A stretch of DNA of 64,000 bases from Algibacter sp. L3A6 (lineage in GTDB: Bacteria > Bacteroidota > Bacteroidia > Flavobacteriales > Flavobacteriaceae). A program made the translations under genes and the position numbers. The notes under the pieces are model-generated. The model did no database searches. It worked only from the letters and a program-made list of their open reading frames with translations, and was not told where the DNA came from. The stretch is taken from positions 4,090,501 through 4,154,500 of the forward strand of contig NZ_CP047030.1 in NCBI RefSeq assembly GCF_009796825.1, in the 5' to 3' direction. Below, one piece after another: positions 1 to 7,230 of the stretch (the first letter of the stretch is position 1; every line of letters starts with the position of its first letter).

Positions 1-459
1 GATGGTATTATCACCTTAAAACTATCTGCAACAGATGCAGAAGTTACTTTTATTCAGCCACGAGAAGATGATAAAACTATTAACAGAATAGCAAAAACTA
101 TAGAACAGCAAAATGATTTAAAGCAACAGCAAGTAAAGGCGATGCTAGATTATGTTGAAAACGAATCGGTGTGTAAAAGCATGCAACTCCTCGCCTATTT
201 TGGAGAAACAGAAATTAGTCCTTGCGGTATTTGTTCGGTTTGCACTCAAGCTAAAAAAGTTAAGGTTTCATCAAATGATATCACAACTATAAAAAACCAA
301 GTTATTGAGCTTTTAGAAAATGGTAATCAATCTTCTAGACAAATTTCGGCTTTACTAAACACTTCCGAAGAACAGATAAAACAGGTTTTAAAATTACTTT
401 TAGAACATCAAATAGTAACGATAACAGCAAAGAATACTTATAAGTTGAGCCATTTATAA
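1..459 (+). CDS. recQ: RecQ-family ATP-dependent DNA helicase, C-terminal part
   Basis: The gene enters from the left edge; the reading frame is open from base 1, so the Met at 142 is internal. What is visible is the end of a RecQ helicase: a cysteine cluster (CKSMQLLAYFGE, then CGICSVC) that matches the zinc-binding subdomain of RecQ, followed by a winged-helix-like tail rich in Lys and Glu. RecQ proteins unwind DNA during recombination and repair in the cytoplasm. The helicase motifs lie outside the window. It precedes fmt on the same strand, with about 120 bases between. The family call rests on the cysteine spacing and context; confidence in RecQ is good, in the exact subtype moderate. 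Confidence 0.8.
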   Translation, partial: DGIITLKLSATDAEVTFIQPREDDKTINRIAKTIEQQNDLKQQQVKAMLDYVENESVCKSMQLLAYFGETEISPCGICSVCTQAKKVKVSSNDITTIKNQVIELLENGNQSSRQISALLNTSEEQIKQVLKLLLEHQIVTITAKNTYKLSHL

Positions 460-580
460 TTCAGCTTAATTATTAAATTCAGAAATAAACTTCAACTACA
501 CCTATTATAATAGGTATATAAAACGAAATACTAAACATGTTTAAGCTAAGGCCTACATGTTAGAAAAAACAAGATTAGAA

Positions 581-1528
581 ATGAAAGATTTAAAAATAGT
601 ATTTATGGGAACGCCTGATTTTGCCGTTACCATTTTAAAAACATTAGTAGAAAACAAACAAAACATAGTTGGGGTAATTACGGCTCCAGATAAACCTGCA
701 GGACGTGGCCGTAAACTAAACGAAAGCGCCGTAAAGGTTTATGCAAAATCGGTTGGATTAAATATTTTACAACCTACCAACTTAAAGAATGAAGACTTTT
801 TGGAAGAATTAAAGGCTTTAAATGCGAATTTACAAATTGTAGTAGCCTTTAGAATGTTACCGAAAGCGGTTTGGCAAATGCCTGAATATGGTACTTTTAA
901 TTTGCACGCTTCTTTATTACCTAACTATCGTGGAGCTGCTCCTATTAATTGGGCTATTATAAATGGAGAAACAAAAACAGGCGTTTCAACCTTCTTTATT
1001 GATGAGAAAATTGATACTGGCGCTATGATTCTTCAAGAAGAAATAAAAATAGAACCAGAAGAACATGCAGGAAGCTTACATGATAAGTTAATGCACTTAG
1101 GAAGTGATTTGGTTTTAAAAACGGTTAACCTTATTAAAGAAGGCCCTGTTAAAACAGTTGCACAACAAGAAACGGCAGATATAAAAACGGCATACAAACT
1201 AAATAAGGATAACTGCAAAATAGATTGGAATGCCTCTATAGAAGATATCCATAATAAAATACGTGGTTTAAGCCCATACCCAGCAGCATGGTGTACCTTA
1301 ATTAATGGTGATGACAGCTTAGATATTAAAATTTATAGCGCAAAAAAAGAAATTATTGAGCATAAGGATGCTATAGGACTTATTGTTTCTACAAAAAAAG
1401 AGTTAAAAGTCGCTGTGAGTAAAGGTTACCTCATTATAGATGATATTAAGCTTCCTGGTAAGCGCACTATGGATGTAAAATCCCTTTTAAATGGCTATCA
1501 ATTTGAAAGCGATGCAAAAATGCTGTAA
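581..1528 (+). CDS. fmt: Methionyl-tRNA formyltransferase
   Basis: Formylates the initiator methionyl-tRNA using 10-formyltetrahydrofolate. The start of the domain reads KIVFMGTPDFAV, and the active-site segment HASLLPNYRGAAPINWAI holds the catalytic Asn/His/Asp pattern of the formyltransferase fold. The C-terminal OB-like domain (GLSPYPAAWC onward) is present. From the ATG at 581 the protein is 315 residues, the usual length; an upstream ATG at 557 would add eight residues (MLEKTRLE) that do not fit the family start, so 581 is preferred. It stands alone between recQ and the HU gene. Function is secure. Confidence 0.95.
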   Translation: MKDLKIVFMGTPDFAVTILKTLVENKQNIVGVITAPDKPAGRGRKLNESAVKVYAKSVGLNILQPTNLKNEDFLEELKALNANLQIVVAFRMLPKAVWQMPEYGTFNLHASLLPNYRGAAPINWAIINGETKTGVSTFFIDEKIDTGAMILQEEIKIEPEEHAGSLHDKLMHLGSDLVLKTVNLIKEGPVKTVAQQETADIKTAYKLNKDNCKIDWNASIEDIHNKIRGLSPYPAAWCTLINGDDSLDIKIYSAKKEIIEHKDAIGLIVSTKKELKVAVSKGYLIIDDIKLPGKRTMDVKSLLNGYQFESDAKML

Positions 1529-1715
1529 AGCCTTATTCCTGCTGATGTTATTAAAAAAACGTTAAATCAACGGGTCTTTATTAACAAATGCGATAAGTTA
1601 TTAACAAAACCACGAATTTCCCTTGCTATTACTTGTGTTATTGAGTAATCCGTATAAATTTGTATAGGATATAACAAAATGTTTAACCAATTTATTAATA
1701 ATTAAATTTTATATT

Positions 1716-1988
1716 ATGAACAAGACAGATTTAATCGATGCTATGGCAGAACACGCAGGAATTACTAAGGCTGCTGCTAAAAAAGCTTTAGAATGTGCAA
1801 TTATTGAAATCGAAGGAGCTTTACAAAAAGGTAACAGAGTTTCTTTAGTAGGTTTTGGTTCTTGGTCAGTTTCTAAAAGAGCTGCAAGAGAAGGAAGAAA
1901 CCCTCAAACAGGTGATACTATCCAAATTAAAGCAAAAAACGTTGTAAAGTTTAAAGCTGGTGCAGATTTATCAAGTGCAGTAAACTAA
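1716..1988 (+). CDS. HU-family DNA-binding protein
   Basis: A 90-residue nucleoid protein that bends and compacts DNA as a dimer. It shows the HU pattern from end to end: MNKTDLIDAMAEHAGITKAAAKKALE as the dimer helices and GRNPQTGDTIQIKAKNVVKFKAG as the DNA-binding arm and last strand. It is monocistronic, has about 190 bases of AT-rich leader, and is followed at once by a strong terminator hairpin. Codon use is that of a well-expressed gene. Whether it is called hup or hbs cannot be settled from sequence alone. Confidence 0.95.
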   Translation: MNKTDLIDAMAEHAGITKAAAKKALECAIIEIEGALQKGNRVSLVGFGSWSVSKRAAREGRNPQTGDTIQIKAKNVVKFKAGADLSSAVN

Positions 1989-2011
1989 TTATTTGCTTCA
2001 TAAATATTCAG

Positions 2012-2041
2012 AAAAGCCTTCAAAATTTGAAGGCTTTTTTT
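2012..2041 (+). terminator. Rho-independent terminator after HU gene
   Basis: GCCTTCAAA (2016-2024) pairs with TTTGAAGGC (2026-2034), flanked by A and T runs. It starts 24 bases after the HU stop codon. Confidence 0.9.
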
Positions 2042-2110
2042 GTATATATGTATTAAAGACTTGCTTTTTTAATAAATTAATATTAGATTTAATTACTAAT
2101 TCCTGAAAAT

Positions 2111-2671
2111 ATGGTGACTACACAACCAAAAAAAGGTGATTTATTAATAGCAGAACCAGCTATTATTGGAGACGTTTCATTTAATCGTTCTATTGTTTTA
2201 CTAGCCGATCATACTATTGAAGGTTCTATTGGTTTTATTTTAAATAAGCCTTTAGAATATACTATAAACGACTTAATACCAGAGCTTGATGCCTCGTTTA
2301 AAGTTTATAATGGCGGCCCTGTGGAGCAAGATAATCTTTACTTTATTCATAAAATACCAGAACTAATACCAAACAGTATTGAAATATCTTTAGGTATTTA
2401 TTGGGGTGGCGATTTTAATGAAGTAGCAGAACTTATTGCTAACAAAACCATTAACGAAAACGACATAAAGTTCTTTTTAGGCTATTCTGGATGGGATACT
2501 AACCAATTATCTGATGAGTTAAAAGCTAATTCTTGGGTTGTTACCGAAAATATCTATAAAAAAGATGTTATAGAAAAAAGCTACAAATCTTTCTGGAAAG
2601 AAAAAATGTTAGAATTTGGTGGAGAATATAGTATTTGGTCTAATGCTCCAGAAAACCCGAGTTATAATTAA
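2111..2671 (+). CDS. YqgE/AlgH family protein (DUF179)
   Basis: A 186-residue cytoplasmic protein of the YqgE/AlgH family, whose molecular role is not established. The family features are clear: KGDLLIAEPAIIGDVSFNRSIVLL at the start, a GSIGFILNKPL segment, YNGGPVEQDNLYFIH in the middle, and FFLGYSGWDTNQLSDEL near the end. Length is normal. It is convergent with the aminotransferase gene on the other strand; the two stop codons overlap by four bases (2668-2671). Confidence 0.93.
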   Translation: MVTTQPKKGDLLIAEPAIIGDVSFNRSIVLLADHTIEGSIGFILNKPLEYTINDLIPELDASFKVYNGGPVEQDNLYFIHKIPELIPNSIEISLGIYWGGDFNEVAELIANKTINENDIKFFLGYSGWDTNQLSDELKANSWVVTENIYKKDVIEKSYKSFWKEKMLEFGGEYSIWSNAPENPSYN

Positions 2672-3510
2672 CTTACTCTAATTTTAATATTTAATTTTTG
2701 AATTAAAAGTTTAGATACTTCTGATTTAAAAGTCTTTTTCCTGTATTTACTTACCGCTTGAATACCAACAATGACATTGGTAATAAAAATTTCGTCTGCC
2801 TTTTGAAGTTCAAAAGGAGAAATTGCCTCTTCTACCAATTCGTATTCGGGTAAACTTTCTATTGTTTCTATAATTTGCTTACGCATTATACCTTTTAAAC
2901 AACCGTTTTCTATTGGTGGCGTTTTTATAGTATTGCCTTTTACAACAAACACATTTCCGTTTAAAGCTTCAATTACTTGCTTATCGGTATTTAAAACTAA
3001 ACAATTGTCGAGTTTGTTTTCTTTGGCATAGATACTACCAACTACATTTAAAGCCTTGTTATTAGTTTTTAAGCTCGATAATAAACTTGGAGACACATAG
3101 TAATCTTTAAATAAATCGACCTCGTAGAAGGCGTCTTTCACGATATAAAAATCGGTATCAATAGGTTTTACAGCAATTAGAAAACTAATATCGTTGGTTT
3201 CGGGTAAATACAAGCCACCTTCGTTTCTAAACACCGTTAATTTTACTCGAGAAGATGCGTTTGATAAATTGTTTTCCGTTAAGGTCTTTTGTATTTGCTC
3301 CTCCAAATATTCCATGGTAAAATTCATAGGAATCTCCATGCGCATAATTCGCATAGACGCCATAAGTCTAAAATAATGATCTTCCCAAAACAACAATTTA
3401 CCATAAGAGGCTTTAATTGTTTCAAATAAGGCATCACCATATGCAAACCCTCTGTTATTAATAGATAATAGTGTATTATCTTCTAAAATATTTTCGTTAA
3501 AATTTACCAT
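2668..3510 (-). CDS. pabC: Class IV aminotransferase, probable aminodeoxychorismate lyase
   Basis: A PLP enzyme of fold type IV, 280 residues. Near the N-terminus RGFAYGDALFETIKA is the typical PabC/branched-chain aminotransferase entry. The PLP-binding Lys lies in SLLSSLKTNNKALNVVGSIYAKEN, followed by the NGNVFVVKGNTIKTPP strand and GCLKGIMRKQII. This fits aminodeoxychorismate lyase (4-amino-4-deoxychorismate to 4-aminobenzoate plus pyruvate, folate pathway), although D-amino-acid or branched-chain aminotransferase activity cannot be ruled out. The ATG directly follows the T-run of a hairpin (3518-3545), which is unusual. It lies downstream of the START-like gene on the same strand. Confidence 0.8.
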   Translation of the reverse strand: MVNFNENILEDNTLLSINNRGFAYGDALFETIKASYGKLLFWEDHYFRLMASMRIMRMEIPMNFTMEYLEEQIQKTLTENNLSNASSRVKLTVFRNEGGLYLPETNDISFLIAVKPIDTDFYIVKDAFYEVDLFKDYYVSPSLLSSLKTNNKALNVVGSIYAKENKLDNCLVLNTDKQVIEALNGNVFVVKGNTIKTPPIENGCLKGIMRKQIIETIESLPEYELVEEAISPFELQKADEIFITNVIVGIQAVSKYRKKTFKSEVSKLLIQKLNIKIRVS

Positions 3511-3517
3511 AAAAAAA

Positions 3518-3545
3518 TCCCGTTTTCATTAAATGTAAAAACGGG
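3518..3545 (-). terminator. Hairpin with T-run directly before the pabC start codon
   Basis: TCCCGTTTT (3518-3526) pairs with AAAACGGGA (3537-3545). On the minus strand the stem is followed by seven T and then immediately by ATG at 3510. It looks like a terminator for the gene at 3577-3969, or an attenuator for pabC. Confidence 0.65.
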
Positions 3546-3576
3546 ACAAATATAATCGAATATTATGTTTTTTATA

Positions 3577-3969
3577 TTACGCTGAGCCTAATACTTGCTT
3601 TAAACTTGATATTTGGTTAGTCCAAAGCATTTTAGATTCGTCTACTTCATCTTCTTCGGCATAATCAGTCACCATTAAAGAAACATCCTTTGTAATTTCA
3701 TCTACTTGAATTCTAATTTCAAAATAATAAGAATCGCCTTCCTCTTCATCTTCTAACCATCTAAATTTAACACGCTCTCCACTTTTTTTATTTAATAGTT
3801 TTGCTTTTTCTTCGCTACCATCCCAAATAAAAGTAAACAACTCTCCTCTTGAATTTACGTTGTCTGAAAACCATTCAGATAATCCAGAAGGTGTTGATAT
3901 ATATTGATATAACAATTGTGGTGATGCTTGTATAGGAAACTCTATATTATATTTTACTTTCTCGTCCAT
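3577..3969 (-). CDS. START-like (SRPBCC/AHSA1-type) domain protein
   Basis: A 130-residue cytoplasmic protein with the SRPBCC fold: YNIEFPIQASPQLLYQYISTPSGLSEWFSDNV at the start, a central beta-sheet region (FRWLEDEEEGDSYYFEI) and a C-terminal helix (WTNQISSLKQVLGSA). Such proteins bind hydrophobic ligands or act as Hsp90 co-chaperone-like folds; the substrate cannot be read from sequence. The start-like version with acidic loops is common in Bacteroidota. It is divergent from the tRNA-Met gene and precedes pabC on the same strand. Confidence 0.8.
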   Translation of the reverse strand: MDEKVKYNIEFPIQASPQLLYQYISTPSGLSEWFSDNVNSRGELFTFIWDGSEEKAKLLNKKSGERVKFRWLEDEEEGDSYYFEIRIQVDEITKDVSLMVTDYAEEDEVDESKMLWTNQISSLKQVLGSA

Positions 3970-4053
3970 ATATGATTTAATCTTTATGTTGACAATATAT
4001 ACATTAATTAAGAAGTACCACAGAAAATTTAATAATATTTTTTACCACTAATG

Positions 4054-4084
4054 TTTGTGTAATCTAATTATGTTTTTATCTTTG
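4054..4084 (+). promoter_or_regulatory. Bacteroidota-type promoter of tRNA-Met
   Basis: TTTG (4054-4057), 19 bases, then TATCTTTG (4077-4084). This is a perfect match to the TTTG-N19-TAnnTTTG consensus, 19 bases ahead of the mature tRNA. Confidence 0.9.
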
Positions 4085-4103
4085 CACCCGCGGAAACGCA
4101 TAT

Positions 4104-4177
4104 GGCGAGGTAGCTCAGCTGGTTAGAGCGTCGGATTCATAACTCGGAGGTCATGGGATCGTGCCCCATTCTCGCTA
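4104..4177 (+). tRNA. tRNA-Met (anticodon CAT)
   Basis: A cloverleaf can be drawn: acceptor 4104-4110 with 4170-4176 (G-U at the first and last pairs), D arm GCTC/GAGC (4113-4116, 4126-4129), anticodon loop TTCATAA (4136-4142) with anticodon CAT, T stem ATGGG/CCCAT (4153-4157, 4165-4169). The CCA end is not encoded. Oddities: the anticodon stem has an A-C mismatch next to the loop and two G-U pairs, and the T loop reads ATCGTGC instead of TTCRANN, with A54 and T58 exchanged relative to the norm. The 3' half from 4135 on is part of the island attachment repeat. Confidence 0.88.
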
Positions 4178-4180
4178 CAA
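4135..4180 (+). repeat. Left attachment repeat (tRNA side)
   Basis: 46 bases identical to 36018-36063. It restores the 3' half of tRNA-Met from the last base of the anticodon stem. Confidence 0.95.
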
Positions 4181-4199
4181 CATTTAATCGATTCAAAAC

Positions 4200-4231
4200 A
4201 AACGGTTTAGTTCACTCTAAACCGTTTTTTT
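4200..4231 (+). terminator. Terminator after tRNA-Met, abutting the integrase ATG
   Basis: AAACGGTTTAG (4200-4210) pairs with CTAAACCGTTT (4217-4227) and is followed by T to 4231. The integrase ATG begins at 4232. This DNA belongs to the island. Confidence 0.85.
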
Positions 4232-5581
4232 ATGCTTAATATAAACGAATTCATTACATTTGAACACGAAAATGAACACGATTTAGAATACGATTTGGCA
4301 CACAAAAAGATTTTTTCAACTCCTAAAATCCACACCGCTAACGGAGATTTATCAAAACGTTGGTACGTCTATTTTTCTTTTCGAGATCCTAAAACAGGGA
4401 AGCTCAAGCGAATGAAAAATATTTATGGTTCTGCCAACTCTCACAAAAACCAAGAAGATAGGCTTGCACTTTTATCTCGATACCGTAGAAGACTTTTAAA
4501 ATTACTTAAAGAAGGCTACAATCCATTTCTTGATAATACAGAATTTCATAAAAATAAACTTGCTAAAAAAAATGAAGTTCTTGCTCCTGTTGAACAAGCT
4601 AAAACTGTTCCTTTTGAACAACCTATTCCTACGGAAGTTAAAGTTGAAACTCCAAAACAAGAAATAACAGAAAAAGAAGAGGATAAAATGACGATTCGAG
4701 AAGCTTTTGATTTTAGTTTGGAACTAAAAGCTAAAGTAATTAATGAAAGATCGCTTAAGGATTACTTCTACTCTACCAATGCGGTTGTAAAATGGGTGAA
4801 AGAGAATAAACCGAAAATTAAAACCATAGATCAATTCACTAAAAAAATAGCTCTAGAGTTTTTAAATTCTGTGTTATTGAAATCTAGTGCTAGAAATAGA
4901 AACAATTATCGTCTTAACTTAAGTAGCTTGATGCAAACTTTGGAGGATAATGAGATTATTGCTTCTAACCCAATGCGAAAAATATCTGTTCTTAAAAGTA
5001 TTCCGAAAAGGAATCAAACTTATAGTGCTAATGAACAAGAAGACATATTTAAATACCTAGAAAAGGAAGACCCCATATTACTTCTGTACATTAAATTCAT
5101 TTCCTACAACCTACTAAGACCAATAGAAGTGTGTAGGTTGAAAATAAAAGATTTTGACTTAAAGAATAACACCATTAAGTTTAAAGCTAAAAACAGCCCT
5201 TTAAAAACGAAAATCATTCCTAAGATAATTTTAAAAGAACTTCCTGATTTATCTAAACTGAATCCAGAAAACTTTTTATTCACACCAGTAAAACTTGGTG
5301 GTGCTTGGGATGCTACAGAAAACAATAGACGCGATTACTTTTCTAAACGATTTAAAAGCGTAGTAAAAGAAAAGTTTAACTTAGATAATAACCACGGGCT
5401 TTATAGCTTTAGACATACATTTATAACAAAATTATACCGTGCTTTAGCGCAAAGCACATCGCCTCATGCTGCAAAAAGTGAATTGATGTCTATAACAGGG
5501 CACTCTTCAATGCAGGCTCTTGAAAAATACTTAAGAGATATTGATGCTGAATTACCAAATGATTATTCCGATTTACTATAA
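4232..5581 (+). CDS. Tyrosine recombinase (site-specific integrase)
   Basis: A 449-residue phage-type integrase that would join and excise the island at tRNA-Met. The N-terminal 100 residues form an arm-binding-like region (WYVYFSFRDPKTGKLKRMKNIYG), then a SAM-like core-binding domain (about 155-260), then the catalytic domain. Active-site residues visible: Arg about 296 in LLRPIEVCRL, SFRHTF with Arg394, ITGHSS with His424, and Tyr433 in ALEKYLRD. The frame is open from 4232, where the ATG touches the T-run of the tRNA terminator; the N-terminal codons also contain three 12-bp repeats (4262-4297) that recur at the other end of the island. The next gene follows after six bases. Confidence 0.93.
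   Translation: MLNINEFITFEHENEHDLEYDLAHKKIFSTPKIHTANGDLSKRWYVYFSFRDPKTGKLKRMKNIYGSANSHKNQEDRLALLSRYRRRLLKLLKEGYNPFLDNTEFHKNKLAKKNEVLAPVEQAKTVPFEQPIPTEVKVETPKQEITEKEEDKMTIREAFDFSLELKAKVINERSLKDYFYSTNAVVKWVKENKPKIKTIDQFTKKIALEFLNSVLLKSSARNRNNYRLNLSSLMQTLEDNEIIASNPMRKISVLKSIPKRNQTYSANEQEDIFKYLEKEDPILLLYIKFISYNLLRPIEVCRLKIKDFDLKNNTIKFKAKNSPLKTKIIPKIILKELPDLSKLNPENFLFTPVKLGGAWDATENNRRDYFSKRFKSVVKEKFNLDNNHGLYSFRHTFITKLYRALAQSTSPHAAKSELMSITGHSSMQALEKYLRDIDAELPNDYSDLL
4262..4297 (+). repeat. Three 12-bp tandem repeats, left end (candidate integrase arm sites)
   Basis: GAACACGAAAAT, GAACACGATTTA and GAATACGATTTG in a row, inside the integrase gene as codons 11-22. The same type of array lies at 35917-35952. 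Confidence 0.7.
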
Positions 5582-5587
5582 ATAGAT

Positions 5588-6253
5588 ATGGATATTTTTA
5601 CAACGATAAAAGATAATTTACTTCGGCACTATATTATATATGTGCCAACCATTCTTTTTTCTAAACTTAAAGGAAGTATTTACGAAGGTGTTTTACCTGA
5701 AGATGCCGCTAATACTTTATTCTATCTATTCAATCCAAAAGAAATAATTGCGGATGTTAATGCGTTTTCCATAGTTGCACTTTTAGAAAAATCGGATATA
5801 TTAGAAAGTAATCTGTTTAAATTATTTGAAGCTAAAAACACTATAGATGAAGAACATTTTAGAGTATTACTAGATAAATATAAAGAGCATGTAGAAGGCC
5901 ATGCATTTATGACGCGATGGATGTATGCAAATATTAATAAAACTTTCGCCAATTTAGACGTTAGTATTATCAATATGTTTAAATTTCAAGCGGAGCAATT
6001 TCAAAAACATAGTGAAGAATTAAACAATCATTTTAAATTTCAACCAAATAAGGTTCCAAATGAAACCATCACACTTTTAGAACAATTAAAGGCAACCTAT
6101 GCTAGTGCTGAATTAAAAATTACTCCTCCTGAACCTATAAAACCTTTACCTGTTAGACAAAAAACTAAACCTACAAAAAAGCGAAAGCTAATAATTGATG
6201 ATGATGAGATTGACAGGTTTTTATTAAGCTCGGTTTTTAGTGTTGATCTTTAA
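5588..6253 (+). CDS. Hypothetical protein next to the integrase
   Basis: A 221-residue protein that I do not recognise. It is largely helical, with no signal peptide or membrane segment. A Pro/Lys-rich linker (PPEPIKPLPVRQKTKPTKKRKL) precedes an acidic tail (IDDDEIDRFLLSSVF). It starts six bases after the integrase stop, so it is probably co-transcribed; proteins in this position of Bacteroidota islands are often regulators of excision, but nothing in this sequence shows such a role. The basic stretch could bind nucleic acid; that is inference. Confidence 0.7.
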   Translation: MDIFTTIKDNLLRHYIIYVPTILFSKLKGSIYEGVLPEDAANTLFYLFNPKEIIADVNAFSIVALLEKSDILESNLFKLFEAKNTIDEEHFRVLLDKYKEHVEGHAFMTRWMYANINKTFANLDVSIINMFKFQAEQFQKHSEELNNHFKFQPNKVPNETITLLEQLKATYASAELKITPPEPIKPLPVRQKTKPTKKRKLIIDDDEIDRFLLSSVFSVDL

Positions 6254-6302
6254 ATTTATAAAATATTTGACTACAAAATTAGTCTAAATATCACATAAAA
6301 TA

Positions 6303-6344
6303 TTAATTTAGCGTCAAACGTGCGTTCGTTTGACGCTAAATTAA
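6303..6344. promoter_or_regulatory. 18-bp perfect inverted repeat before the zinc-finger gene
   Basis: TTAATTTAGCGTCAAACG (6303-6320), a six-base loop, then its exact complement (6327-6344). The ATG of the next gene is four bases further on. No T-run follows, so an operator or RNA hairpin is more likely than a terminator. Confidence 0.75.
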
Positions 6345-6348
6345 AGAT

Positions 6349-6783
6349 ATGGAATTTTATACTTGTGAATATTGTTATAAAGAATTTGACCCCAAACGTC
6401 GTCGTGTTCAAAAATATTGTAGCAATTCTTGTCGTTCGAAAGCACATCATGCTAGAAAGAAAACAGACAATACATTAGCAACGATTCCTGAAGAAAAACA
6501 AGACATTGATGCAACCATACCTAAAAAAACTAAAGTAGACTCAATGAGTTTAGCTGGTACAGGAAATGCTATAGCAGGTGTATTAGCTGTCGATGGAATA
6601 AAAGCTTTATTTACTTCGACAGAAAACAAACCCGCAACCAAAGGTGACTTGGAAAACCTAAAAAAACAAATTGTAAATCGTTACCACAAAATAACCAATC
6701 TCCAACAACGGAATGATGGTGCTCTACCCTATTATGATATGTATACTGGGGAGGTGGTTTATTCTTTTTATGTGTTGGGGTAG
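6349..6783 (+). CDS. Small protein with N-terminal CxxC-type zinc finger
   Basis: 144 residues. The first 30 residues carry CEYCYKEFDPKRRRVQKYCSNSCRSKAHHARKK: two CxxC/CxxxC-like pairs with a basic stretch, typical of a treble-clef or FCS-type zinc finger that binds nucleic acid. A Gly/Ala-rich hydrophobic stretch (about residues 68-85, AGTGNAIAGVLAVDGIKALF) and a short Lys-rich helix follow. It is preceded by an 18-bp perfect hairpin and followed by a shared terminator. Such genes are common in Bacteroidota islands; no function is assigned. A DNA-binding role is inferred only from the finger. Confidence 0.75.
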   Translation: MEFYTCEYCYKEFDPKRRRVQKYCSNSCRSKAHHARKKTDNTLATIPEEKQDIDATIPKKTKVDSMSLAGTGNAIAGVLAVDGIKALFTSTENKPATKGDLENLKKQIVNRYHKITNLQQRNDGALPYYDMYTGEVVYSFYVLG

Positions 6784-6796
6784 GTTACAAAAAAAT

Positions 6797-6831
6797 AGAG
6801 GCACTATTTCTAAAAATAAAATAGCGCCTCT
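6797..6831. terminator. Bidirectional terminator between convergent genes
   Basis: AGAGGCACTATTT (6797-6809) pairs with AAATAGCGCCTCT (6819-6831) with one A-C mismatch, between the zinc-finger gene (+) and the viperin operon (-). Confidence 0.7.
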
Positions 6832-6851
6832 GAAGCAAATTCATTAAAAAA

Positions 6852-6932
6852 TTATTTCAAGTACTTAAGGACATCATCCCAATTTTCATAATTTCTACCT
6901 CCAAAATAATTTATTGACACAATCTTTTTCAT
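6852..6932 (-). CDS. 26-residue peptide at the end of the viperin operon
   Basis: A short frame starting four bases after the stop of the 97-residue gene upstream, on the same strand. It begins MKKIVSINYFGG and ends VLKYLK, with an aromatic and acidic centre. The tight spacing suggests translational coupling. There is no homology I recognise, and a frame this short may be chance. Confidence 0.35.
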   Translation of the reverse strand: MKKIVSINYFGGRNYENWDDVLKYLK

Positions 6933-6936
6933 AATT

Positions 6937-7230
6937 TTAAATTTCACTGATTATTAAATAATTTTGTTCTCTATTTCCTGCATAATACTCTTGAAACTCA
7001 CAATAAAAGCAAGTGATTAAAGTGTTATTATCTATTTTAATAAACAACTCCTTATTTACTTTAATATTTATCTTTTTCAATACCCTTCGGCTAATTATGA
7101 GAAGCGTATTACTTTTATTTGTTCCTACATTTTTCAATAACTGACTTATTACTTTATCGTTTACTGTTCTATCCCACTGTCTATGGTTAAAATGGTCTGT
7201 TTTACGGAAACCTACTATATAATTTCTCAT
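6937..7230 (-). CDS. Hypothetical protein coupled to the viperin gene
   Basis: 97 residues, not recognised. Its ATG (7228-7230) overlaps the viperin stop codon (7227-7229) as ATGA, the classic sign of coupled translation, so its product probably works with the viperin. The N-terminus (MRNYIVGFRKTDHFNHRQWDRTVNDKVI) has several His and Arg residues; a CFYC pair occurs in the second half, followed by aromatic residues. No signal peptide or membrane helix. It could be an accessory or substrate-handling subunit; that is inference from position only. Confidence 0.65.
   Translation of the reverse strand: MRNYIVGFRKTDHFNHRQWDRTVNDKVISQLLKNVGTNKSNTLLIISRRVLKKINIKVNKELFIKIDNNTLITCFYCEFQEYYAGNREQNYLIISEI

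Noticed and set aside
5588..6253. Assigning the gene after the integrase as an excisionase
   Set aside because: It has no helix-turn-helix or Xis-like feature and is too long; position alone is not enough.
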